DNA of 64,000 nucleotides. Source: an uncultured Lachnospiraceae bacterium (GTDB taxonomy: Bacteria; Bacillota; Clostridia; Lachnospirales; Lachnospiraceae). A program made the position numbers and the translations under genes. Positions within the stretch are counted from its first letter, which is position 1. Each line of letters opens with the position of its first letter. A model generated the notes under the pieces. The model made no database searches. It was not told the DNA's origin and saw nothing but the letters and a program-made list of their open reading frames with translations. Shown one piece after another: positions 34,421-42,717 of this stretch. The DNA lies in assembly GCA_934394565.1 (NCBI GenBank), contig CAKRQV010000006.1, positions 62,001 to 126,000 of the forward strand. The letters are read 5' to 3'.

Positions 34421-35827
34421 TTATTTCCAGTTCTCATCGGCAGCAACTTTAGCGCTCTCAGCACGGTTGGAATCCATGTTTTTCAGAACATCGTTGGCTT
34501 CCATGCTACCCTGGCAGTATGCGATCATATCCTCGCAGAACTTGCCCCAGGAATCGTTGGTGTATTTTGTACCAGTCTGCAGAACCGGTGTCTGCTGTTT
34601 GGAAGCATCGATGCTGTTGATCAGCTCTTCTTCCTGCGGCAGCCAGTGCTGCTCTACGTTCTCGTCGTTTACAGCAATGTTTGTCCAGTTTGTATGTTTG
34701 TCCAGGATGGACTGCAGGCTCTCTGTTGTTGTACAGAACTTGAAGAACTCTTTAACCAGTTCCGGATGCTCAGAACCTTTGTAACCAAACATAGTCGGGC
34801 CGGCCGGGTTGGTCGGATATGTATCGTTGTCGCCCAGCGGGATCAGAGCGATGCCGAACTCATCTTCTGCACCGGCTTCTTTGATAGCGGAGATCTCGCC
34901 CGGGTTAGCCATAGCCATAGCGATCTTTCTGTCTGCGAAATCGTTGTCCAGGTTAGCGTTTGTAGCGCCGATCCAGTCCTCACCGAGGTAACCTGCATCA
35001 GACAGCTCTTTGAACTGACCAAGAACTTCCAGCATCTTCTCATTGTCTGCGAATGTAGCTGTGTTGTTGTTTAAAGCGTCATACAGACCCGGCTGTGCTT
35101 CTTCGTAAACACCACCGATCTGGAAGAATGCCAGTGCCTGTACCCAGCCTTCAGAACCAGCCAGGAACCACGGTGTAACACCATTTGCGGAGATCTTCTC
35201 GCATGCTGCTTTCAGATCTGCGTATGTCTTCGGGAACTCTGTGATACCGAGCTCATCGAACATTGTCTTGTTGTAAACCATAACGTACTCCGGAGAGTTT
35301 GTCCACAGCTGCAGACCATACAGCTTGTCACCGGACATACAGGAAGAAAGTCTTGCTTCCGGGATTACGCTCTGCCAGGATTCGCCTGTCATATCGATAC
35401 AGTATTTATCCGGATCTACGATTACGGAATCAATAGCAAACGGATTGGACTGGATCCAGAAGATATCTGCACAGGAATCTGTGGTCAGCTTTGTCTGGAG
35501 TGTATCGTCGTACTGATCTGCCGGAATTGTCTGCAGATCAACCGTTACATCGTATTTGTCCTCGAAGTTTGCAATAACATCATCCCAGCAGTCGTTCATC
35601 CAGTCCTGTGATACAAGGATGCTCAGCTCTTCGCCGGAGAAGTCCTGTGTAGCTTCGCTGGTATCTTCTGCTGCAGATGCATCTGCTGTGCTGGAAGCCT
35701 CTGTAGATTCACTTGCTGCAGAACCGCTTGTCTCTGCTGCTGCAGATGAAGATGTGCTGCCACAGCCTGCCAGCATACCGGTTACCATGGTCAGGCACAG
35801 GAATGCGCTTAACATTTTTCTTTTCAT
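34421..35827 (-). CDS. Extracellular sugar-binding lipoprotein (ABC transporter)
   Basis: A 468-residue solute-binding protein of the carbohydrate cluster (family 1). A signal peptide with lipobox GMLAGC (Cys22) is followed by a Ser/Ala/Glu-rich linker (about 23-62) and two lobes. Typical pieces are LYGLQLWTNSPEYVMVYNKT, GVTPWFLAGSEGW, KIAMAMANPGEISAIKE and PTMFGYKGSEHPELVKEFFK. It heads the transporter operon and is divergent from the YesM/YesN two-component genes, which probably control it. The sugar is unknown, but relatives with such regulators import oligosaccharides. Confidence 0.93.
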   Translation of the reverse strand: MKRKMLSAFLCLTMVTGMLAGCGSTSSSAAAETSGSAASESTEASSTADASAAEDTSEATQDFSGEELSILVSQDWMNDCWDDVIANFEDKYDVTVDLQTIPADQYDDTLQTKLTTDSCADIFWIQSNPFAIDSVIVDPDKYCIDMTGESWQSVIPEARLSSCMSGDKLYGLQLWTNSPEYVMVYNKTMFDELGITEFPKTYADLKAACEKISANGVTPWFLAGSEGWVQALAFFQIGGVYEEAQPGLYDALNNNTATFADNEKMLEVLGQFKELSDAGYLGEDWIGATNANLDNDFADRKIAMAMANPGEISAIKEAGAEDEFGIALIPLGDNDTYPTNPAGPTMFGYKGSEHPELVKEFFKFCTTTESLQSILDKHTNWTNIAVNDENVEQHWLPQEEELINSIDASKQQTPVLQTGTKYTNDSWGKFCEDMIAYCQGSMEANDVLKNMDSNRAESAKVAADENWK

Positions 35828-36047
35828 TTCTTTCTTCCTCCTTTTTTACGTTGCCGTAAACTTTCGTTTCATGTGAACTTATTATATTCCATCAATATCA
35901 CAAAGACTATGCACTTTTCATTTCGGAATTTGGATATTTTTAACTAATACCGCGTAAATTTACACTTTTCGGCAGAAAATATGATATGATAGCACCGAAA
36001 AACACCGGGTGTTTTTACTATTCTGTATGGAAAGAGAGCCTTTTTCT
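35828..36047. promoter_or_regulatory. Divergent promoter region between ABC and YesM genes
   Basis: It contains a small dyad TTTACG-TTGC-CGTAAA (35845-35860) just upstream of the binding-protein ribosome site and a GTAAATTTAC palindrome near 35954. A TATGATATGAT stretch could form the -10 of the YesM gene. AraC-type YesN is the likely binder. By eye only. Confidence 0.4.
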
Positions 36048-37847
36048 ATGAAAAAACATACACGGCAGATCCGCCTCCAGACCGTCTTTTTCACTGCCTT
36101 TACGGGTATGGCGGTACTGTTTTTACTGATTTTTATTATCGGCTTCTACCGATACCAGTCCAATATTCTGGTCTCTCAAGAGCTGACTTCCCTGGACAAT
36201 CAGGCATCTTCCTTTCAGGCGCAGACCGATGCCGAGATTGAAAAAATGGATGCCGTATCCATCAATATCAATTACAGTTCCACGCTGCGTCATCTGCTGG
36301 GAGAAAAAAAGCTGTACCTCAACACCGTACCCCTCGATGATTTTGCCGATCTGTGTACGACGATCAATGGTGTAGATCTGAAGGTCGATCAGATCAACCT
36401 CTACGATTTCCACGGTAATATCCTGCGGGTTGGAGAATCTACTACCCGGGACAGCTACCGGGTGGGTGACTACCCTTATGTGGACAATATCTTTGAAACC
36501 GGTGGCCAGAAGGTACTCAGCAAACCCTATGGTGCCTACTATCTGCGCAAGCATTCCGGTTCCCCGGAGATGTACATCTCCCTCTACCGGACATACAGCG
36601 ATTCCCACTCAAACCAGACCGGCGTAGTGGAAACTGCGCTGCGCTGCAAAAGTATTTTCCGTTCTGTGATCACCTACCAGAACAAGGCCAAAGATGCACT
36701 GAAGGTACATATTTATACAGACGACGGTACCTGCATTTACCCGTACGATACAGACGGGGAAATCAGCTTTTCCTACTATGATGCGCTGAAATCTGCAGAC
36801 GCGCTTCCTTACTTTAATAATCCGGATACCGGGGAAAAGGAGATTGTTGCCAGTGCTGTATCCAGCTATACTGGCTGGACACTCGTTTTGTCTATTCCGG
36901 AAAGCCAGATTCTATCCCCGGTATACCAGATGCTGCGCCAGATGACCGGGCTTGGCATTGTACTTCTGTTTGTCAGTCTGCTTTTGTCCTACTTGCTCTC
37001 CCATATGCTGATCCGACCGATCCAGCATTTCCAGGAAGAAATCCAGACCACTGCACTGGCTACTCTGGACAAGGAGATGCCAACGCCCCAGGGCTATCAG
37101 TATAAGGAGCTGTATGAGCTGAACCAGAGCTTTTCCGAGATGCGTTCCAAGCTCAAGGTTTCCATGGATGAGCTTCTCGAGACCAGAAAACAGGAGATCA
37201 AATCCCGGAGTATGGCCCTGCAGTCACAGATCAATCCGCATTTTTACTATAATTCTCTGGCCAGTGTCATTGCTCTGGCGGAAAATGACCAATCCGACGA
37301 TGTGATCCGCATGTGCCGTAACCTGACCAAGATCATGCGCTACATCACCAATACGGAAAATATCGTGACTGTCGAAGATGAGATCAATTACGTCAACCAG
37401 TATCTCGACTGCATGAAGGTCCGTTACCAGAGCAGTCTGAACTACATGATCGATATCGATCCGGGGATCCTGCCGGAAAAGATCCCCCGGCTGATCATCC
37501 AGCCACTTGTGGAAAACGCCATCAAATACGGTATTGATTCCGAGCCGCCGTGGGGTATCGCGATCCATGGTTATCTCACCGAAGACAGCTGGCGCATTGA
37601 GGTCATGGATTCCGGCAAAGGCTTCTCCGAAGAAGCCCTCCAGACGATCTGGGAACGTGTACACACCGCAGAAGGTCTTCTCGGACTTCCGGAAATGCAG
37701 ATCAACGGCATGGGCACCTTAAACGTCTACCTGCGCTGGCATCTGTATGCCGGGGACGATATGATTTTTGAAATCGGCAATACCGAAGCCGGACATGCCA
37801 TTGTCACGATTGGACGGAAGCTTACCGGTACAACAGCCGGCCTGTAG
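36048..37847 (+). CDS. YesM-type sensor histidine kinase
   Basis: A 599-residue membrane sensor kinase. A first helix (about 11-32) is followed by an extracytoplasmic Cache-like domain and a second helix (about 305-325). A HAMP region follows (SHMLIRPIQHFQEEIQT), then the His_kinase domain with SQINPHFYYNSLASV carrying the phospho-accepting His and the HATPase domain (LIIQPLVENAIKYGI, DSGKGFSEE). This layout is typical of kinases that govern sugar transporters in Firmicutes. The start at 36048 is chosen from a GGAAAGAGAG site; an in-frame ATG at 36027 has none. The response regulator follows after a terminator. Confidence 0.9.
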   Translation: MKKHTRQIRLQTVFFTAFTGMAVLFLLIFIIGFYRYQSNILVSQELTSLDNQASSFQAQTDAEIEKMDAVSININYSSTLRHLLGEKKLYLNTVPLDDFADLCTTINGVDLKVDQINLYDFHGNILRVGESTTRDSYRVGDYPYVDNIFETGGQKVLSKPYGAYYLRKHSGSPEMYISLYRTYSDSHSNQTGVVETALRCKSIFRSVITYQNKAKDALKVHIYTDDGTCIYPYDTDGEISFSYYDALKSADALPYFNNPDTGEKEIVASAVSSYTGWTLVLSIPESQILSPVYQMLRQMTGLGIVLLFVSLLLSYLLSHMLIRPIQHFQEEIQTTALATLDKEMPTPQGYQYKELYELNQSFSEMRSKLKVSMDELLETRKQEIKSRSMALQSQINPHFYYNSLASVIALAENDQSDDVIRMCRNLTKIMRYITNTENIVTVEDEINYVNQYLDCMKVRYQSSLNYMIDIDPGILPEKIPRLIIQPLVENAIKYGIDSEPPWGIAIHGYLTEDSWRIEVMDSGKGFSEEALQTIWERVHTAEGLLGLPEMQINGMGTLNVYLRWHLYAGDDMIFEIGNTEAGHAIVTIGRKLTGTTAGL

Positions 37848-37900
37848 CGTTTTCCTGTACTGCCCGGAAACTTTCAGCTGTCCTGATTCAAAAGCGTTTT

Positions 37901-37942
37901 AAAAGCGAAAGTACCTATTCCAATATATACTTTCGCTTTTTC
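37901..37942 (+). terminator. Terminator between the sensor and regulator genes
   Basis: 13-bp stem AAAAGCGAAAGTA / TACTTTCGCTTTT (37901-37913 / 37928-37940). A TATGAT (37955-37960) follows, which could serve as the -10 of a separate promoter for the regulator gene. Confidence 0.7.
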
Positions 37943-38018
37943 CAGAAACTATGGTATGATGTAGGTAAATATGCATCAGTTGATGACTTTTGTGTATACA
38001 GTTTGCGGAGGAATACCT

Positions 38019-38780
38019 ATGGCAACACAGTACAAGATCATTATTGCCGAGGATGAAGAGCTGCAGCTCAACAGCCTTGTTAAAAAAGTAGAACGGTTCT
38101 GCCCGGATTTCAACGTTGTGGCCACTGCCCAGACCGGCAGTCAGGCCCTTAAACTGATCTGTGAAAAGCATCCGGACATCGTGATCAGTGATATCCGGAT
38201 GCCTGTCATGGGAGGGATCGAACTGATCGAGAAAGCGCGCGCCCAGTTTCCTGAAATGGAATTTATCATTACCAGCGGTTTTTCCGACTTTGAATATGCC
38301 CGCAGTGCGATCCGGCTGCAGGTTTCGGATTATCTGTTAAAGCCGGTAGAACCGGAGGAGCTCGAAAAGGCTCTGCAAAAGGTAAAACAGAAGCTTATGG
38401 CCCGCAATGCCGAAGAAACCGCTGTTTTCAGCGGAGATACAGAGCATAAGACGCCGGAGCAGGTAGCCGAAGAGATCATGCAGTATCTTCAGCATCATTA
38501 TAATGAAGAGATCAATCTGAATCAGATCGCTTCCCAGCTGCACTACAGCTCCAGCTATCTGACCAAGATCTTTTACCAGCAGTATGATACCTCACCGAAT
38601 AAATATATTATCAACCTGCGTATGCAGAAAGCCCAGCAGCTTCTGACCCATAATCCGGAGCTTTCGGTACGCCAGATCGGTGAGACTGTCGGCTATCCGG
38701 AGCAGGGCTATTTCAGTCGTATCTTCAAAAAATATATGGGTGTAAGCCCACTTGAATACAGAAGCGGGACACCGGAATGA
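38019..38780 (+). CDS. YesN-type response regulator (AraC output)
   Basis: A 253-residue response regulator. The receiver domain (1-120) has the acidic pocket (IIIAEDEE), the phospho-acceptor Asp in DIVISDIRMPVMGG and the conserved Lys in LLKPVEPEEL. The C-terminal AraC-type DNA-binding domain (about 155-250) has two helix-turn-helices (NLNQIASQLHYSSSYLTKIF and VRQIGETVGYPEQGYFSRIF). The ATG at 38019 follows GCGGAGG. It partners the YesM sensor and should activate the divergent sugar ABC operon. Confidence 0.93.
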   Translation: MATQYKIIIAEDEELQLNSLVKKVERFCPDFNVVATAQTGSQALKLICEKHPDIVISDIRMPVMGGIELIEKARAQFPEMEFIITSGFSDFEYARSAIRLQVSDYLLKPVEPEELEKALQKVKQKLMARNAEETAVFSGDTEHKTPEQVAEEIMQYLQHHYNEEINLNQIASQLHYSSSYLTKIFYQQYDTSPNKYIINLRMQKAQQLLTHNPELSVRQIGETVGYPEQGYFSRIFKKYMGVSPLEYRSGTPE

Positions 38781-38799
38781 TCCGGTGCCCCGCTTTTTT
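38764..38799 (+). terminator. Terminator of the YesN gene
   Basis: 12-13-bp stem (GCGGG-CACCGGA / TCCGGTG-CCCGC, one mismatch) followed by six T. The stem begins inside the last codons of the gene. Repeat copy B starts within its T-tract. Confidence 0.85.
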
Positions 38800-38893
38800 A
38801 CGCAGGTAACGAGCCAAAGTCCGTGCTTGCACAAGACCTTGGCGACTACTGCGATAACCACAAGAAACTCGCGAACCATGTTTCTTATGGTTA
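38797..38893 (+). repeat. Dispersed 96-bp repeat, copy B
   Basis: Begins TTTACGCAGGTAACGAGCC directly at the T-tract of the YesN terminator and ends at TTTCTTATGGTT. By hand it matches copy A (7378-7473, opposite strand) at 83 of 96 positions. No gene is carried. Confidence 0.75.
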
Positions 38894-39002
38894 CATATTT
38901 ACGTAGTTTATCCACTAAACTGTACTCTGTTTTCAGAAAAGCATCTGCATCTGTATACTTCTCGCATTGCACCATACAACCTGTCTTTTCCATATAAGCC
39001 AT

Positions 39003-40916
39003 TTATTCCGACAATACTGTACCATCGGCCAGTGTGATCGTGTAACCGTTATAATCGATCGTACCTTCATTATTTACAGAAGTCACCGTGCAGTCACCGG
39101 TCAGCTTCCATGTACTTCCTGCTTCTACTGTCACTACGGCATTGTTGTCTACGGCTGTACCACCCTCGGCATTATCCACGATATTGATACTGCCCTCGTA
39201 GGTCGTATTATTGCTGAGTGTCAGATCCAGTGTGGAGATGGAATCCACCACAATATCACCGGTCAGTGCCATATCGTCCAGGTCCATTGTTACCTGACCA
39301 CCGTTCTGACCTGCTGTTCCCCAGCCTTTGGAAGCACTGTTGCCGCTGACCCGTAAGAAAGCGCCCTCCTCGTCCTGCTGCTCCATGGTCACTTTGGAAA
39401 GGCTGATCGTTGTGCTGGTGTTGGTCACATAGAACATATCGCCATTATTCCCTGTCAGTGTACCACCATCCATGGTAAAGGTTGACATACCATCATCAGC
39501 ATCACCGGACATCGACTGGTAGATCATGACATTGTGCACATTCTCATCGGAACTTGCACCGTCTGTGTCACTCATATTACCGGATACTGTACAGTCCGTC
39601 AGCTTCAGGGAATTATTACCTTCAATGACCAGTGCCTCAGAGCCGTTGGCTGTCAGTGTGGCATCCTCCACAGAAATATCCGCTGTCGAATATACTGCCG
39701 GGGAATTGGTGCCGTTGCTGGTGAAGCTTCCTCCGGACACGGATACCGTACCGCCACCTCTGTCGCTACGGATCGCTGCAGCGGAATTTCCATCGGTTTC
39801 TACCGTGAGATTGGAAGCGGCAAGAGAAGCCCCGCCCGTAGTCATGATACCGCCGGAATTATCGGCTGTTGTCTTGATCGTACTGTCGCTGACACTTACC
39901 TTTGTACCGCTGCCATAGGCGAATATACCGTTGCCGTTCTGGGCGGAAGTATTGACTGTAGCATTTTTGATCGTCACATCCGCGCTGTCCGTTGCCAGAA
40001 GACCGGCATTCATACCGTAAAAATCGCCATTTTCTGTACTGGATGTATTTCCGGCCGTCTTTTTGACTGTCACACCATCCAGTGTAGCTGCAGCACCGTC
40101 CACTCGCAGGGCATTCTCATCATCGCCCTCGGAGGTGTATGTTTCATCTGTATACGTACCGTCTGTATCGATCGTTGTTGCTGCCGTACCCTGTTCTACT
40201 TCACCGGATCCCTGGCCCATCTGGCCACCAGGCTGACCCATGCCACCGGCACGCTTTACGGTTACAGATGCCACGGTATCTCCATCCATCTCCCATGTCA
40301 GGATATCATCTGTGGACAGATCGGCTACCGTAATGGTCTCCTCGCCATTCGGACCCTCTTTGGTGATCGTCGCATTACTCAGATCCAATGTAGTCATCTC
40401 ACCACTTTCTGTGAAATTGCTGCCTCCTGGGCCTCCATTACCCGGTGCCTGTCCGTCACCGGACGGCATTTCCGGCGCACTGCCATTATCATCCGATGGC
40501 TTTTGGGGAGCGCTGCCACTGTCACCGGATGGTTTTTCCGGGGCTTCGCTGCTGTTTCCCGACGGCTGCTGCATACTGTCGTCCGACGGTTTCTTTGGCG
40601 CTGCATTGCTGTCTGTCGTCTCACTGCCACTGCTGCTGTCTGCATTTTCTCCAGGCTGCTCCGGAGCCTGCCCCTGTGGTTCCTGATCTTCTGACAATGT
40701 ACCAAGCGCCACAGTAACCTCATTACCATTGATTTCTGTAATCTTACCTGCCTCAGTCTCCCCGGCTGTATCTGTAGCAGACGTCTGCGAAGTCTGGCTC
40801 TCCACTACACTGCCTGCTGTCCCCGTTGTCTGGGAAGAAGAGGATGCTCCGCATCCGTATATAGATATCATCATCAAAGCCGCACAGGCTGCTGCCATCA
40901 TTTTTCTGTTGACCAT
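39003..40916 (-). CDS. Secreted beta-helix lipoprotein with Pro/Ser/Asp-rich linker
   Basis: A 637-residue surface lipoprotein. The lipobox ends in SIYGC (Cys22). A low-complexity linker (about 65-160) contains imperfect repeats of the type KPSGDSGSAP / KPSDDNGSAP, then a small domain. A long series of short beta-strand units rich in Asn, Thr and Gly (about 265-610) reads as a right-handed parallel beta-helix of the carbohydrate-binding/pectate-lyase-like kind. No catalytic residues could be identified. The ATG at 40916 follows AAAGGAG. It stands alone; adhesion or polysaccharide binding is likely but unproven. Confidence 0.8.
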   Translation of the reverse strand: MVNRKMMAAACAALMMISIYGCGASSSSQTTGTAGSVVESQTSQTSATDTAGETEAGKITEINGNEVTVALGTLSEDQEPQGQAPEQPGENADSSSGSETTDSNAAPKKPSDDSMQQPSGNSSEAPEKPSGDSGSAPQKPSDDNGSAPEMPSGDGQAPGNGGPGGSNFTESGEMTTLDLSNATITKEGPNGEETITVADLSTDDILTWEMDGDTVASVTVKRAGGMGQPGGQMGQGSGEVEQGTAATTIDTDGTYTDETYTSEGDDENALRVDGAAATLDGVTVKKTAGNTSSTENGDFYGMNAGLLATDSADVTIKNATVNTSAQNGNGIFAYGSGTKVSVSDSTIKTTADNSGGIMTTGGASLAASNLTVETDGNSAAAIRSDRGGGTVSVSGGSFTSNGTNSPAVYSTADISVEDATLTANGSEALVIEGNNSLKLTDCTVSGNMSDTDGASSDENVHNVMIYQSMSGDADDGMSTFTMDGGTLTGNNGDMFYVTNTSTTISLSKVTMEQQDEEGAFLRVSGNSASKGWGTAGQNGGQVTMDLDDMALTGDIVVDSISTLDLTLSNNTTYEGSINIVDNAEGGTAVDNNAVVTVEAGSTWKLTGDCTVTSVNNEGTIDYNGYTITLADGTVLSE

Positions 40917-41157
40917 ATTCTGCTCCTTTTCCGATACCGCAAATCCGGCATCTGTCTGTCATTGTATGCGTCCTGCCAAAGCTTCATACCTCTGCTCCGG
41001 CCGGTCATTTTGTCTGACCTGTTATGCTTATATTAAACAGAGAAAATGTGGCGGGGTATTGTTTATGATGTGAAGATTCTGTGATATGCCCGGACATTAT
41101 TGCAAACAAAAGCACTGCAAATCAGCCCCCGCGCTTTCATCTAAACATCTTATTTTT

Positions 41158-41531
41158 CTACTTTTGCAATACTCCAAGCGCTATTTCAATAAAATACTCA
41201 TCCACTCCTGAGTTACGAATTGCATTCGCATCTTCCCCGTTCAGCAACCGCCGAATAAGATCGCCTAAAACTTTTGCACCACGTTCTTCACCTAATTTTA
41301 CTCCACGGGCTTCTCCTCTCTTTTCGCCTCTCTGTTCCGCAATATCTAATACATCACACATATTTTTAACTTTACCTCCGTCTTTACTGTAGATTGTTTC
41401 TACAAATCTGTCGTCATGCTCCATTACAGAAAGCAGCTGTAATACCGCTTCCACATGTTTGATTTCTGTATATCTGCAAATACATCATCATACGCCACAA
41501 GAATCTTTTCACTTAAATCCTTCTGTCCCAT
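41158..41531 (-). pseudogene. Rpn/PD-(D/E)XK family transposase-like nuclease, internally deleted
   Basis: The N-terminal codons (start 41531: MGQKDLSEKILVAYDDVFAD) match the beginning of Rpn-family recombination-promoting nucleases, which normally have about 300 residues. After about 22 codons the frame shifts into their C-terminal part (IKHVEAVLQLLSVMEHDDRF, then EQRGEKRGEARGVKLGEERG). The whole nuclease core is missing. It is therefore a deletion relic. Confidence 0.72.
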
Positions 41532-41798
41532 ACATCTCCCTATTCAGTTTTTGTTCTCGCTTTTTGAAATACTCAGCGACTGCTAAATTTGAAATGATAA
41601 TCTTTGATGACGAATTCTGATCAGAAATGTTTATTTTATAATTTTAATCAACTACTTTCTTCGTCTTATTTACTATATCTCTTTTCCTGCTTTCTGTCAA
41701 TATCTTTATACCAGATTCTCCTGTGATTTTTTACTGCTTATAATTTATAAAAAGACACCTGCTCTTTTATGATCTGTGTCTTATATGTCCATGTATTT

Positions 41799-42413
41799 TT
41801 ATTGTTGATTGTCCAGTCGATTAAATAATACCGTGGTTGTATTGGTTGCGATATGTATCCGTTCTTTTTTCAAAATACTTCGAGTTCGTTGATTTTCACG
41901 ATAATCACGCTTCGTCTGTGTAAAAGCAGAACAGCACACGAAATCGCAAATCGAAATCTCGCCAGATGAACTCGATTTAATAATAAATATAAAGTCTACT
42001 GGAGCTGTCACACTGGAAATTAAATAATCTGCCTTAATCTGAGTGGTGAAAGAATAGAACTGTGGCATATATGAATGCAACGTAAAATCCTTTTCCAGCG
42101 TTTCCTTTAACCGGGTCAATGCTTCCAGACGCGGTTCCACAGATTTTTCATATTGAGATCCTTTTTCAATCTGACTGTGCCTGATTTTTCCCGAAAGAAC
42201 CATATTCATTGTTTTAGCCGGATTGAACCGTGGTAAAGTAATATCCTTTAAATATTGGAAGCCCGCAAGATGTGGAAATCTCTCAGGGGGAAAAGATAGA
42301 TTAATTGTGTACAGATGCTGTTTGTAACCAAATGTAAAAGCATAATAATATTCTGTCAATTCTTTCCACGCAACTGCTGCATCATACAGTAATCCATGCG
42401 CGTTATGTTCCAT
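41799..42413 (-). CDS. PBECR4-type nuclease-like protein
   Basis: A 204-residue protein that resembles the PBECR4 group of the Barnase-EndoU-ColicinE5/D-RelE-like nuclease fold, found in phages and mobile regions. Recognised are the FPHLAGFQYLKDI segment, LSGKIRHSQIEKGS, EPRLEALTRLKETLEKD, TTQIKADYLISS and the C-terminal LKKERIHI. The start at 42413 fits the GGAG upstream. Between its start and a good promoter lie a short RNA region and an intrinsic terminator, so expression requires read-through. No antitoxin protein gene is next to it. Nuclease activity is inferred from the family, not shown. Confidence 0.65.
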   Translation of the reverse strand: MEHNAHGLLYDAAVAWKELTEYYYAFTFGYKQHLYTINLSFPPERFPHLAGFQYLKDITLPRFNPAKTMNMVLSGKIRHSQIEKGSQYEKSVEPRLEALTRLKETLEKDFTLHSYMPQFYSFTTQIKADYLISSVTAPVDFIFIIKSSSSGEISICDFVCCSAFTQTKRDYRENQRTRSILKKERIHIATNTTTVLFNRLDNQQ

Positions 42414-42436
42414 ACCCCTCATCTCCTTTGTCACAA

Positions 42437-42468
42437 AATAAGAGCCTTGCCGAAGCAAGGCTCTTATT
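42437..42468 (-). terminator. Intrinsic terminator ahead of the PBECR4 gene
   Basis: Perfect 14-bp stem AATAAGAGCCTTGC / GCAAGGCTCTTATT with a 4-base loop, followed on the minus strand by TTTTGTG. It lies 24 bases upstream of the PBECR4-type start codon. Confidence 0.85.
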
Positions 42469-42528
42469 AAGCGTTTTTCTTCGATTCGAAGAATCTATTC
42501 GGCTTGTGGTGACCGCATAACCCACTGT

Positions 42529-42591
42529 CTAGCTCCACAATCGGCTGAAACCGAACCAGTCAATTGCTTCATCACCGCGATAGCTGATCAT
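42529..42591 (-). CDS. Possible 20-residue leader peptide
   Basis: ATG at 42591, preceded by AGAGGA at eight bases, opens a frame of 20 codons ending in TAG at 42529. The peptide begins MISYRGDEAIDW and ends FSRLWS. It lies inside the candidate RNA between promoter and terminator. The mRNA leader would be only about 14 bases. Translation is unproven, and it could equally be chance. Confidence 0.3.
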   Translation of the reverse strand: MISYRGDEAIDWFGFSRLWS

Positions 42592-42611
42592 CGCCGCTAT
42601 CCTCTAAAATT

Positions 42612-42639
42612 ATTATAGCACAAAATCTTCGGAGTTCAA
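42612..42639 (-). promoter_or_regulatory. Promoter of the small RNA / PBECR4 unit
   Basis: TTGAAC, 16 bases, TATAAT on the minus strand. It overlaps an imperfect hairpin (CAAAAT...ATTTTG, 42620-42658) that may end the epimerase operon upstream. Confidence 0.65.
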
Positions 42640-42717
42640 TAGCTCTGAAAAATTTTGTGGAGCCGGAATTTCCATGCTCATCTGTATCATATGCAGATTT
42701 CTGGAAATAGCAACATT

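Larger units (their letters stand above)
42432..42605 (-). ncRNA. Candidate small RNA or leader upstream of the PBECR4 gene
   Basis: A unit of about 174 bases bounded by a promoter (TTGAAC at 42634-42639, 16-base spacer, TATAAT at 42612-42617) and an intrinsic terminator (42437-42468). Inside are several short complementary segments (for example GCGAT/ATCGC near 42575-42595 and TTGTGG/CCACAA near 42505-42540). It may be a regulatory RNA, an antitoxin RNA or an attenuator leader. No tandem repeats of the ToxI kind were seen. Confidence 0.4.

Noticed and set aside
40440..40600. Short tandem-like units that could suggest a CRISPR array
   Set aside because: They are in frame in the lipoprotein gene and encode the Pro/Ser/Asp linker; units are short, unequal and without spacers.
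39534..40694. Long plus-strand open frame (386 codons) opposite the beta-helix lipoprotein gene
   Set aside because: It is a shadow of the repetitive coding sequence on the minus strand; no ribosome site, no signal or domain, and a cysteine/isoleucine-rich unnatural composition.
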